From contig AP031357.1 in assembly GCA_037833965.1 (NCBI GenBank), positions 16,760,001 through 16,824,000 on the forward strand: 64,000 nt of DNA, in the 5' to 3' direction. The notes below the pieces were generated by a model. It was given only the letters and a program-made list of their open reading frames with translations, was not told the origin of the DNA and did no database searches. The position numbers and the translations under genes were made by a program. The DNA is from Marchantia polymorpha subsp. ruderalis (Eukaryota; Streptophyta; Marchantiopsida; Marchantiales; Marchantiaceae). Positions 33,004 through 43,436 of this stretch are shown here, in pieces (position 1 is the first letter of the stretch; every line of letters begins with the position of its first letter).

Positions 33004-34548
33004 CGCCTCTACCACACTTTCCAGAGCACGCTCCAGGCTTTCTCCAACAGCGGCATTCAACTCACCGTGGGCATAACGAACGCAGATATCGTCAAGACCT
33101 TATCAAGTGTGGGCTCTGCCAGAAGCTGGGTCGATCGCATCATCGTCCCTTATGGCTCCAGTAACATCGTCGCTGTTACGGTGGGAAACGAAGTCTTTAC
33201 TTTGACGGCGGACAATTTGAAAAACGCACTGCTGCGTTCGATGAAGAATCTGAGAGTTGCGCTGAATCAGGCCGGTAAGAGTGGGATCAAGGTCACAACA
33301 GCTCACTCTTTCGACGTCGTCACGAACATCTTCCCCCCATCTAGCGGCCAGTTCGCTGACACCGGAAGGATGCAGCCCTTGGTGAACTGGCTGGCCAGGG
33401 TAGGATCCGATTTCATCTGCAACATCTACCCTTACTTCAAGTACATGGACTCCAATGGGCAAATCACGTTGCAATATGGCCGTCTTGAATCTGGTTCTGT
33501 CATAGATTCAAACAATGGCAAGATATATACAAATCTTCTCGCACAGCAGCTGGACGCAGTTTATGCAGCTCTGGGGAGATTGGGGCAGGAAGAGATGCGC
33601 GTGGTCGTTGGGGAGATCGGCTGGCCCACTTCAGGAGGCACTGCCACAGATACGAACAACGCTCGGATCCACAACCAAAATCTGGTGAACTTATCTAGAG
33701 GAGGAACGCCACTCAAGCCCAACTGGGGAATCCAGACTTATATTTTTGCAATGTTCGACGAGAATCAGAAGGCTGCTGGCTTACAGAAGAGCTGGGGATT
33801 GTACAATCCAAGAATCTTCCAAGCGAAGTATACCATCAACTACGGAAACTCACCGACCCTTAGAAATCGTATCACCCAGGGAATGAGACTGAGTAGTGGA
33901 CAGTTTGTCATGTCCAAAAATAAAGTCTACAAGTTTATCATGGAGGCTGACGGTAACTTGGTCCTGTATCAAACTGGTGTCGGACCTCTGTGGGCCAGCC
34001 ATACCGTTGGCAGCGCCTCGGATGGTTACTTGGAGCTGCAATCCGATGGAAACGCTGTAGTGTACGGTGGCGGTGTTGTACACTGGTCTTCGGATACTTT
34101 GGGGCGTAATGATGGAGCTCACCGCATCGAACTTCAGGACGATGGCAACACTGTCATGTACAACGAAGCAAATGAAGCCATTTGGGCTACCAACACATCG
34201 AGCAATCGCATCACCCAGGGAATGAGACTGAGTAGCGGACAGTTTGTGGATTCCATAAATCGAGCCTACAGGTTAATCATGCAGGCTGACTGCAACTTGG
34301 TCCTGGATCACATTGGTGTCGGACGTCTGTGGGCCAGCAATACCCATGGAATGGCCTCGGATGGTTATATGGAGCTGCGATCCGATGGAAACGCGGTAGT
34401 GTATGGTGGCGGTGTTGTACACTGGTCTTCGGATACTTTGGGGCGTAATGATGGAGCTCACCGCATCGACGTTCAGGACGATGGCAACACTGTCATGTAC
34501 AACGAAGCAAATCAAGTCATTTGGGCGACTAACACAGCAGGGAGATGA
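32899..34548 (+). CDS. GH17 beta-1,3-glucanase-like protein with two bulb-type lectin modules
   Basis: The 549-codon open frame has GH17 at residues 1-323 and B_lectin modules at 324-436 and 437-549. Both catalytic glutamates of the GH17 clan are in place: the proton donor in TVGNEVF (Glu98) and the nucleophile in VVVGEIGWP (Glu239). This copy is therefore the best candidate for an active endo-1,3-beta-glucanase in the window. QxDxNxVxY motifs are present (LQSDGNAVVY, VQDDGNTVMY), with some degraded (MQADCNLVLD). No signal peptide or GPI signal is visible in this frame, and a leader exon upstream is possible. It is the duplicate of 21978-24647 and differs mainly by having three fewer modules. 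Confidence 0.87.
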   Translation: MAGGWTGICFGEEASNIPSRTQVVEEFRKLGITRVRLYHTFQSTLQAFSNSGIQLTVGITNADIVKTLSSVGSARSWVDRIIVPYGSSNIVAVTVGNEVFTLTADNLKNALLRSMKNLRVALNQAGKSGIKVTTAHSFDVVTNIFPPSSGQFADTGRMQPLVNWLARVGSDFICNIYPYFKYMDSNGQITLQYGRLESGSVIDSNNGKIYTNLLAQQLDAVYAALGRLGQEEMRVVVGEIGWPTSGGTATDTNNARIHNQNLVNLSRGGTPLKPNWGIQTYIFAMFDENQKAAGLQKSWGLYNPRIFQAKYTINYGNSPTLRNRITQGMRLSSGQFVMSKNKVYKFIMEADGNLVLYQTGVGPLWASHTVGSASDGYLELQSDGNAVVYGGGVVHWSSDTLGRNDGAHRIELQDDGNTVMYNEANEAIWATNTSSNRITQGMRLSSGQFVDSINRAYRLIMQADCNLVLDHIGVGRLWASNTHGMASDGYMELRSDGNAVVYGGGVVHWSSDTLGRNDGAHRIDVQDDGNTVMYNEANQVIWATNTAGR

Positions 34549-35156
34549 GAGATTTATGGATTTGTCGAAGAAGAGAACATGTGCGATCTATGTCGGTCAC
34601 TGAAGAACTCCAGTGACCCACATAAGCGAACATGCTTAGTCCATGGAGCTAACTAACTGCATCAGATAAGATTGAGCTTAGATATGCAACTGTTCAAGTC
34701 ATATAAAATCTCTAGATCACTATCGACCATCTACAAATTGAAGCTGCTTTCAAACACTCTGGCTTTGATCTGACGGAGTCAGGGGCCGTCTCGGGATTTC
34801 TTGCTCTGTATCTTCATCAGGTTACCATTAGTATCCGTCTGTCTTCGCATATACGGGTCTAGGACGTGTACCTCGTAAAGATCAGATCCTGCAAACTTTT
34901 TGTTCTCTTCAATTCGGTGAATCGGAAAGGGTAACAATCTCCTTAACGCGTATCTCAATATATCAATCAAGTGCATTGTAGAGCATGCCAGGCACAATCT
35001 GGTCAAAGACGGCAATTTGAGGAAAAAAGGAGAGCATTTTAGGGTCAAAGGGAAGGTGAATCACATGAAAACAACAAAGTAATATATGAAAGTTGTAATA
35101 TATGAAGCAGTCACTTAACGTGTTACCTCAAAGTCGCTCCGACCTCACCACTAGCT
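34549..35156 (+). repeat. 3' flanking block of GH17-lectin gene, copy 3
   Basis: It is homologous to the 3' flank of gene 1 (2376-3285), except for a deletion of about 245 bp after GCTTTGATCTGACGG. No gene is seen. Confidence 0.65.
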
Positions 35157-35592
35157 CCTGATAGGACGGCCACAGGTTGGCTGTATCCTGACGCACCTAT
35201 CCTCACGCCGAAGGGCAGAATGAGAAAAGGAAGTGGATTAGCAAGCAATGTAATAACATTTATCTTCATACTTCAATGCTGCAAACTTCAGAGGTGTTGG
35301 GGAAGGGCAAAGTTGAGAGACGATGTTTCCACTAGTTTGCAGCAACTATAGTAACTGAAAGTCCTTCACTTAAACAGCTTTCTTCCTTTCGTTCTCGTCT
35401 TAGTTGCCACAATTTTGGATTACATTTTTCTTCTATACTACTGTACCGCCTGTAAGAAACTGTTGGACTGAAATATGCCAATATCTGAACTACGTAATCG
35501 AGCACACTAACGTGTTACAGATTATTTGTGGAAGTTTGGTAAAAGTGAAGAATGCACACTAGTAAGAAGTTCTTGATGATCGAGGTAAGGGT
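35157..35592. other. 436-bp segment absent from the homologous flank at 3285
   Basis: At about 3285 the sequence runs CCACTAGC directly into ATGGAAATATTTC. Here CCACTAGC is followed by 436 unrelated bp before ATGGACATATTTC. No clear inverted ends or target duplication are visible, so it could be an insertion here or a deletion there. Confidence 0.55.
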
Positions 35593-35930
35593 ATGGACAT
35601 ATTTCTTGATTCAGTTTTTAACATTGACATAAATTCATATATCATATATAACTTCTTAGTTTATTCAGATACCGTCAAAAATACATTTGGTCACAACTTA
35701 CCATCCCTCATGCACTTTATTACCACATATTATTCAAGGCTCATATTAAAATATAGTTTGGTGATTCCAAATTGTAAACATTGATCCATGAGTAAGTTTA
35801 TGGTTCAAATTACCTACTTGACACTTATCATAGTGAAAATGAACATAGATGCCTAGATACTATTCACACAAGAGTATTATTTTGAAAGTATCTAAGTTGA
35901 CGACTGTTATGGACGAGCTCAGATAGGAAA
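35593..35930 (+). repeat. AT-rich interspersed repeat (also near 3290 and 52980)
   Basis: Words such as TGCACTTTATTACCACATA and the following 150 bp are shared with 3290-3430. In weaker form they are also shared with 53030-53230 (CATGCATTTTATCACCACAT, CCTAGATA...CACACA). No coding sequence is seen. Confidence 0.5.
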
Positions 35931-35978
35931 GCCCAACTGCAACCAAGCTAGGCAAGAGATGAACACCACACACAAGAA

Positions 35979-36617
35979 GGCTAGGCCGTCACATAAGTCG
36001 TGCGCGCCGTCCGTAAGATGTGCATGATCCCTAACGCGATCGCCCTTCTCTTCGGATCTTTATAATCGACAGTCTTCCATCCATTCGTTCCCTGTCTTCC
36101 AGTCTCGAAGAGAGGCCCGTAAGAGAATTCCTCGCCGCTCATAAGTCCTACCCTATTCTTATCAAACAGAAGGTCTTTGTCGCTACCCGCACACGGTCCC
36201 ATTACTTTCATCCAATGCTCGATGGTCCACAACATGGGATTACCGCGGAGCTCCTCGCCTTCGGTCGCGCTCTTGTCCATAACTTCCTTGCAGATACTCG
36301 TTGAGACGCAATTCCAATTCCACAAAAGGAACTCAAGCCGCAGTTCCCTCAACTTGTGTCTGAAGGGTCTCAATTCCTCGTAAGGCACCTTGAAATTGAT
36401 TCCGATGTCTTCGCCGAAGACGCAGCTCTTCGTACATCCTTGAAAGACTGCGCCGAAGACACGAAGATCCGAAGATCTTCGGACGTAGATGAATTCTAAC
36501 TAATCCTATCATAACTCCTATAAATCTACTCTTTCCAACTCATATAACTATCTTCTACACAAATATGTTTATGTTTTTGTTAATTTTTAAAGAAAAACGA
36601 AAAAGTAGGCCCCACAG
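35979..36617 (-). mobile_element. TGTGG element, copy D (5' fragment, inverted)
   Basis: Read on the minus strand it starts TGTGGGGCCTAC at 36617 and follows copy C (37699 onward) through the leader and into ORF1, stopping at about 35979. A piece of about 230 bp of the ORF1 head present in copy C is missing here. The ORF1 part (36388-35981) reads MPYEELRPFRHKLREL to TTYVTA and then a stop. Copy C has the same stop where copies A and B have Trp. Flanking bases 36618-36622 are GGAAT, the complement of the ATTCC that follows copy C. Confidence 0.75.
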
Positions 36618-37160
36618 GAATTTTAGTCAGTTCTCTAACCTATATTATTACTCTCATACCAAGATAAAATAATAATGTATAGAGTTAACTCAACAATCTC
36701 ACCTTAACGCTTGTCAAGGAATTTCAGTCACCTCTCTAACCTATATTATTACTCTCATACCAAGATAGAATAATAATGTATAAAGGTAACTCAAGAATTT
36801 CTCCTTAACGCTTCTCAAGAAATTTTAGTCATCTCTCTAACCTATATTATTACTCTCATACCAAGATAGAGTAATAATATATAGAGTTAACATAACAATC
36901 TCACCTTAACGCTTGTCAAGGAATTTCAGTCAACTCTCTCACCTATAGTATTACTCTCTTACCAAGATAGAGTAATATATAGAGGTAACTCAACAATTTC
37001 ACCTTACCGCTTGTCAAGAAATTTCAATGACCTTTCTAACCTATATTATTACTCCCATACCAAGATAGAGTAATAATATATAGAGGTAACTCAACAATCT
37101 CACCTTAACTCATGTTAAGGAATCTCAGTCACCTCTCTAACCTATGTTATTTCTCCGCGA
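36618..37160 (-). repeat. Tandem array of about 100-bp units (copia LTR related)
   Basis: Units start near 36618, 36718, 36818, 36919, 37018 and 37118, each beginning GGAATTTCAGTCA-like and containing CCTATATTATTACTCTCATACC. That makes five full units and a partial one. On the minus strand they follow the end of a copia pol gene, and their reverse complement (ATTCCTTGACAAGC, TTGTTGAGTTAACTC) matches 51773-51985. They are probably part of or next to that element's LTR. Confidence 0.8.
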
Positions 37161-37263
37161 GAAGTTCTAGACGGAAACCTACCACAAGTTCCCTCTTTGA
37201 ACGAGAGTTAACTAAAACTAAGCCGTAGTCATAAGAGGATGGAATAATAATATACAAAGGTAA

Positions 37264-37698
37264 CTAAAAACCATATCTCTTATGCACAACTTGCATAGTA
37301 CCACAGTGTTGCCTGAAACTCTCCAAAGGAATAACTTTGTTCAATGCATCAGCTGGATTGAGTAACTGTCAGTCTTGACTAACTCAATTGTTTTATCAGA
37401 CGCTGCTTGTCTAATAAAGTGATACTTGATGTCGATGTGCTTCACTTTGCTATCCATGACTTGGTTCGCAGCCAAGTGTAAAGCATTTTGGCTATCACAA
37501 TGAAGATTAACCACGCCTTGTGTTAATCCCATCTCCATGATAAGCATATTCAACCAAATAGCTTACTTTGTTGCTTCCACTACTGCCACATATTTAGCTT
37601 CTGTTGTTGACTGAGCTACGCACTTCTGCAAGGTAGATCTTCAACTAATGCTTCCGCCACCAAGTGTAAACACATATCCAGTTGTAGATCTTCTTTTT
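37264..37698 (-). pseudogene. Ty1/copia pol remnant: RNase H end
   Basis: On the minus strand the translation reads RRSTTGYVFTLGGGSISW, then CVAQSTTEAKYVAVVEA, then LHCDSQNALHLAAN, KHIDIKYHFIR and, after a frameshift, NPADALNKVIP to RYGF and a stop at 37264. These are the standard C-terminal motifs of copia polyproteins (reverse transcriptase/RNase H). There is an in-frame stop after EATK and at least one frameshift. The 5' side is cut off exactly where copy C begins at 37699. Confidence 0.9.
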
Positions 37699-38077
37699 TG
37701 TGGGTCCTACTTTTTTGTTTTTCTTTAAAAATTAACAAAAACATAAACATATTTGTGTAGAAGATAGTTGTATGAGTTGGAAAGAGTAGATTTATAGGAG
37801 TTATGATAGGATTAGTTAGAATTCGTCTACGTACGAAGATCTTCGGATCTTCGGGTCTTCGGCGCAGTCTTTCAAGGACGTACGAAGAGTTGCGTCTTCG
37901 ACGAAGACATCGGAATCAATTTCAAATCATGCAACGGGCCGGACGATGTTCGCACGCGTCGGGAGTTCGACGAGGCGCGGGAGAAGGCAATGTTAGGGCG
38001 TCAAGAGTAAAGGCAGTACGAGGAGACTTCGCGCTGACATTGCGATATCAAGCAAGAACGAGCAAGAGAGAGAGGAA

Positions 38078-38850
38078 TTGCAATCGAGCCAATCCGCGAT
38101 TAGCGAAACGCAAATTGAAGACATGGTGCCCAAGAAGAGTGAGAAGGTGAGAAAATTGGTTCCCTTGAAGGTGCCTTACGAGGAATTGAGACCCTTCAGA
38201 CACGAGTTGAGGGAACTGCGGCTTGAATTCCTTTTATGGAATTGGAATTGCGTCTCAGCGAGTATCTGCAAGGAAGTTATGGACAAGAGCGCGACCGAAG
38301 GCGAGGAGCTCCGCGGTAATTCCATGTTGTGGACCATCGAGCATTGGACGAAAGTAATGGGACCGTGTGCGGGTAGCGACGGAGACCTTCTATTTGATAA
38401 GAATAGCGTATGACTTATGCGTGGCGAGGAATTCTCTTACGGGCCTCTCTTCGAGACTGGAAGACTGGGAACGAATGGATGGAAGATTGTCGATTACAAA
38501 GATCCGAAGAGAAGGGCGATCGCGTTAGAGATCATGCACATCTTACGGCCGACGCGCACGACTTATGTGACAGCCTAGCAAGTAGGATTCTTCGAACGCA
38601 TTCTGAAAGGAAAGCGCGTACATTGGGCAAGGATCTTTTACGATTTTGTCTGGGTGAATGCGTCTGGTCGATGGACGGGATCTATGACCAATCATCTTAC
38701 CTCCTTTCTGGTGAATTTCTATCGAGGAATGGGATTGCTTACGAGGGAGGAGGAGAAGCGATTTCCGAAAGAGCGGGAAATTTTTTAAAAGTGGAGTCTA
38801 GTGAAGGGACCGAAGACGAGAACCGACCTCCCGCAATTCCAACACACACC
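38078..38850 (+). pseudogene. ORF1 of TGTGG element, copy C (broken)
   Basis: The frame from 38078 carries the family domain (LRPFRHELRELRLEFLLWNW, then WTIEHWTKVMGPCAG, LLFD) and stops at 38411. The continuation is in another frame (EEFSYGPLFETGR, VDYKDPKRRAIALEIMHIL). Near 38577 the family motif TTYxTxWQV has TAG in place of the Trp codon, as in copy D. Its counterparts in copies A and B show the same order of motifs. The function is unknown. Confidence 0.7.
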
Positions 38851-38975
38851 ACCGCTCGAGGACCAGTGCAGGTGGACGTGGTTCAAAGGCAGGAGCAGCT
38901 AGAGAGACGAGTGGCAAAGAGAAGGAAGGTCGTGAGTGATGACAAGGAGAAATTGGCCCAAGGATGGAATGAAGG

Positions 38976-39489
38976 ATGGATATAGATGTAAGTGGAGCCA
39001 GACAGCATAGAGCTCGCGCAAGACCAAAGAAGAGGGCGAAACGGAGGATGGTGACAGTTGAAGTGTCGGACAGCAGTGTGGAGAAGACGGTGGCACTAAT
39101 TGTAAACACATCTGAAGTCGTAGCTAGCGAGGTAATGCGACCTGTGGAGATAGGAGTACCTTCGGAGGTGTCAATCGAAGTTCCGGCAGATATACCGGCA
39201 GAACCTTTGAAGCAGGGAACGGAATTGGTAAGTCTGATTTCTCTGTCTTCGGAGCGGACACGGTCTGCGCAAGGCGAAGGGACACCACAGATGAAGATGA
39301 ACGAGGACCCGAAGAAGGAGTTTACTTTGAGCGAGGAGATTCTGGAACAGGTTGTCGCAAGGGTAGGAGGGACGGTGGTAGAAGCCGAGGGCATTACACT
39401 GCCGACATCTCCGGTGGAAGAGGTGAGACCCGAAGAAGGAGAGAAGACTTCGGGCGAAGATGAGAAGACATTAGAAATTACATTTCCTG
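38976..39489 (+). pseudogene. ORF2 of TGTGG element, copy C, N-terminal part
   Basis: This acidic, low-complexity frame begins MDIDVSGARQHRARARPKKR and runs to LEITFP, where copy A has entered at 39491. The continuation lies at 50088-51057. The open frame that runs on to 39689 only reads into the end of copy A. Composition (Glu, Thr, Val, Pro rich) fits a disordered N-terminal region. Confidence 0.6.
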
Positions 39490-40501
39490 ATGTAATAACC
39501 CACCAAAGGCTAAAACTGCAATATAGTGGTAGAAAGGTCGAACCCACAGGGACAGAGGCAACACACAAAGTACAAAGTGTCACATTTAACAGACTATTGA
39601 AGAGTTTGAATTCTCAGGCGACTGTCACTCCCAGAAATACTGCAAGTGTTCACTCGGAGCTCACTCGGAGGTCGCACAGTGCAGCGTAGTTCACTCAACA
39701 CACACACACCTGAAACTATAGAAACACAACTCAGAGGTCGGTTAAGACCTCTACTTAAGATTTCAGGGGGAAAGTCTCTCACGAATACACTCAGCGAATC
39801 TGCGGGTAGTGACTCCCAACTCCGGCTTTTACAACCCTCCCACTAGTTTCTGCTAGCACATGGAACCTGGAGTGGACTTCCTACTTCGGATCGAAGTCAC
39901 TCACACGCGGTGAACAACACACTCAACTCACACAACGCGCAGAGAACACAGGTCCGTAATGAGAGACTCAACTGAGAAACGATCCAGTAACACACCATAA
40001 CAATCTATTGACGAGTTTGAATTCTTAGGCACTTGTCATTCCCAGAAATATTACATGGGTTTGCCCTGAAGGCACCTGCTGCAGCGTAACCTGAATTACA
40101 ACCAAGGCTTACTCGAAGTAGCAAAACTTCACATTGGCATTCAGGGGAAAAATCCCGAAGGAGTACAATCACGAACAATCACTTGAAGGTGTAGGGGCGA
40201 ACTGTTCAAGTATCTAACTAATCACTAGCTCTGAGCATCGGCAATCACCCGCGGGTGTAGATCCGAACTACTCAAGTCTCTAGCCAGTCTACTAGCTCTG
40301 AACATTCTGCTAAAGGCCTTCAGCTACAAAATGCGGATCGCCAAGTTGTAGCTCCTCTTGCGCGGTGACAGAACTAAGGACACAAACACGCAGAGAAAAT
40401 GAGTTCTTCATCTGCACTTCCAAACTGGAAGAATCCCAAGGCAAGACGCCTTGAACTACTTTATACCTTCTAAGTCCTAACTAACACAACACTGCACTAC
40501 G

Positions 40502-41587
40502 CTACGCGCCTGCACGGAACCACGCTACACTACACTCCGCAGAACCTGTGCTTCGCCTTCTGTGCGACGGACTGCCGCGCACTAACTCTCTACCCTGCCA
40601 GTCTTCCGCTCGACAGCGCAGTTCCAACCGCCGCAACACCGCAGTAACCTCTGTCACGAGAGTGGCCATGGTGTCCCGCGACTTCGACAGAAATGAATCC
40701 AGCTTCTTCGCCACTCGCCGCCGGCTCCGACTGTCACCAAACATCAAACCCGCCGCACGAAGCTCTAACTCGCGCAGTGCGAGTTTCTCCTGCGCCGCCA
40801 CTTCCCAGTGGGCGTAACCTCTGAGACAGTGGTTGACTCGCCTCCTCAACTCTTCCTTCGTGCGATCTGCCTCCCGCCGGCGATCGTCTTCAACTACAAC
40901 CAACTACAATTCGGCCTCCGCACGCTGCGCTCTCAATTCCCCGCACTCGGATTGCAGTTTGCGGATTAATTCTTCATCCGCCTGCCGTGCGAGCTGACAC
41001 TGCTCTAACAACCGTGTTTGTCGCACGAGCTCCTCTGACAAAATTCGATTCTGAGCAGGCTCAGAATCCAGCTCCCCTACGAGCTTCGCCTTCTCCTTGG
41101 CGAACTCTGCAAGCTTCTCGTCCTTCGACTTGTCGAGGACCTTGTACATCTTCTTAGTGAGATTAAGGTGGCCCCACAGGCAATCATACTTCTCCCGCAC
41201 ATCCTTCAGTTCCCGATCCACACGGGCCAACAACTTGCTGGTGTGGACTTTAGTGCGAGTTCGCCTACGCACTAATTCGACGTAGGACCCAAGCTAGCGG
41301 GGGTCTGCATACTTCTCCACTTTGCGATCAAGGTACCTCAACAGAGGTACCACCTGCTCGCAGAGCGCTGCCGTCGGGGTGCCTGCCACTGATTGTCCCT
41401 CCTCCTCACTCGATTCCGATCCCGACGTTGATTTCGTCGATCCTCCTTCTTCGTCATCCTCCGAATCGAGGATTTCGGTCGCCACTGAATTCTCCGGCGA
41501 CTGTCGCGAGTGTGGCTTTGAAATGTCTGCGTCGTCTGCCATCACTGTCGCCGCTGCAGCCTCGCTGCTCCCTGCCAGAATGTCCAA
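40502..41587 (-). pseudogene. ORF2 (coiled-coil protein) of TGTGG element, copy A
   Basis: The frame starts ATG at 41587 (MDILAGSSEAAAAT) and reads through to 40502 with two in-frame TAG codons (just after KYADPR near 41294, and after AEAEL near 40904). It aligns throughout with ORF2 of copy B: an acidic Ser/Glu-rich head, VVPLLRYLDRK, RRRTRTKVHTSKLLARVD, a long heptad-rich coiled coil (LVRQTRLLEQCQLARQADEE), and a basic tail RELVRGSPSHRRRSTGSAEC. Because it keeps frame apart from the stops, it decayed recently. The function is unknown. Confidence 0.75.
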
Positions 41588-41643
41588 GGCGGTGGGCGAG
41601 TGGGGTTGTGCCGAATTCGCATCGCCCTCCCGTCCGGCTTCTG

Positions 41644-42223
41644 CTAACTCCGCATCGCCGAAGGCGTTCGTGCAGAAGGTGTCTGCACGGATTGCAATTG
41701 TGCATCGCGCACACGTGTTTCCTCCTGCCGACTGTCAATCCGCTCCTCCGTTAGGTCCTGCTCCTTCGATAGGTCATGCGCTGGAGGTGCCTCCGCCGAA
41801 GGCACAATTGTTGGCGGCGCTTCCGCCGAAGGCGGCTCGCCTGATGTTCCTTGGCCCGAAGGCCCTTCCGCCGAAGGTGCTCCTTCTGGCGGACTCCCCG
41901 CCGAGGGCGCGTTCTCCGCCGGCTCCCTACTTGCAACTCGGTGGCCCGAAGGCCCTTGCGCCGAAGGAGCATTTCCCGACGATCTCACCGCCGAAGGACC
42001 TTGCCCCGAAGGCTCTTGAGCCGAAGGCGGATCTTCCGCCGGCTCCTTTCCTTTCCTGCGCTGCACCGGAGGCGACTGCGCCGAATGCGCACGTGCCACA
42101 GGCTCCAGCCCCGAAGGCGAGTCTCGCCTACCCGTAGGCGCTCTCCTATCCGCAGGAGTTCTCCTATCCGTAGGCGGCACACTCATCCGTGTCGCGTGTT
42201 GTCGCTCTTGACCCGAGGGTCGT
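41644..42223 (-). pseudogene. ORF1 of TGTGG element, copy A, C-terminal part
   Basis: This is the continuation of ORF1 after the copy B insertion. It resumes at the duplicated ACGAC and runs to a stop at 41644. The protein is a low-complexity tail rich in Pro, Ser, Ala, Gly and Arg (QRRKGKEPAEDPPS, PSAEGPSGQGTSG). It is encoded by many GCCGAAGGC/GCCTTCGGC short palindromes. Copy B has the same kind of tail. Confidence 0.7.
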
Positions 42224-43436
42224 TGTGGTACCCCACTTTTGGTAATTTTGAGGAAATTAAAACATTTTTGGAAAACTGTACCACGGCAGCAATGTAAATA
42301 GCCTTCGGTGCATCAAAACAGAGTGAATTCGGAAGATCGCAGAGATTCTAGAGGGACCTCGAAGAATCTAGGAGTTGGGTGCAGCGGTAAGGAAGGGCAC
42401 CACCCTCCCTGCGAGCTCTGCAGTTAGGATCCCTACGGCGCAAGGCGCAAAATCCGCCTTCGGCGCTGCGTCCGCGGCGGCAGGGAAATCCTTCATGTTT
42501 AGGTCAACCCCCAAACGTCTTGACTTAGTTAGGGTCTCGTTGGAAAGAGCTCGACGCGCTGATTCCAACGAGCCCAAGAATGCCAACAACGGATGAGGAC
42601 TCCGGGAGTTATGAAGGTTGTAAGATACTCAGCTCTTCGCCTGTGCACTGGCGGAGAAGTTTTGTCCTATGCGCGGACGAAGGAAGCTCGCCTGCGCACA
42701 GGCGAAATGGGGTTTTGATGTAGGCGCGAAGTTCGCCTACGCACAGGTGTACGCCTGTGCACAGGCGCTTCAGCGTCGGCGGGAAATCCGCCTTGGGTTC
42801 TAGAAATGCGCCTTGGGAGGTAGAAATTGTACGGCACCTTCTGCGCCAGTACAACGCCGCGGACGAGCAAGGAGCCGCCAGAGTAGTAAAATCCGTACGG
42901 ACCGTACGGACTGTACGGACGGGACGGATGGATGCGCTCTTCGACGGACGGAGTTGCGGCGGCGAGAGCGCCGACGGAGAGACAAGGAACGGACAGTCTA
43001 GACGGAGTCGGTTGACCGCGGTCAACGCCTTCCGCGCTAGCGCATCGACGCGGACGGACTTTGCCTGCGCACAGGCGAGCGCCTGTGCACAGGAGGGTGA
43101 AGTTCCGCGCCGGCGGAGAATCCGCCGGGGAGTCCGCCTACGCGCAAGCGGGAGTTGAACTTTTGTCCGACATGCAGACACACGCGCCGAGGCAGAGGAG
43201 GATTGGCTGAGGAGCGGTACGAACGAGTGTACCGCGCAAGGCGGAAAATCCGCCTTCGGCGCTGCGCACCCGTGTCCGCGGCGTAGTACGCTCGCGGAGT
43301 TCAAATTCGCCAATTCGAGCGTGAGAGTTAAATCGGCGTCGGCGGAGCGTGAAGCCGCGCGTGAGAGCGGAGACCGTTTTAGCGTAGAGCCGGCGCGGCC
43401 ATCAATTAAGTCGTCCTTCACGAGCAAGAGCCGACC

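Larger units (their letters stand above)
28857..34770 (+). repeat. Segmental duplication, copy II
   Basis: It is the counterpart of 17932-24900, with the same gene order and orientation. The GH17-lectin gene in this copy has two lectin modules instead of five, and its 3' flank has a deletion of about 245 bp. Confidence 0.85.

Noticed and set aside
36618-37160. CRISPR-like regular repeats
   Set aside because: The units are head-to-tail copies of 100 bp without distinct spacers and sit in a plant copia context.
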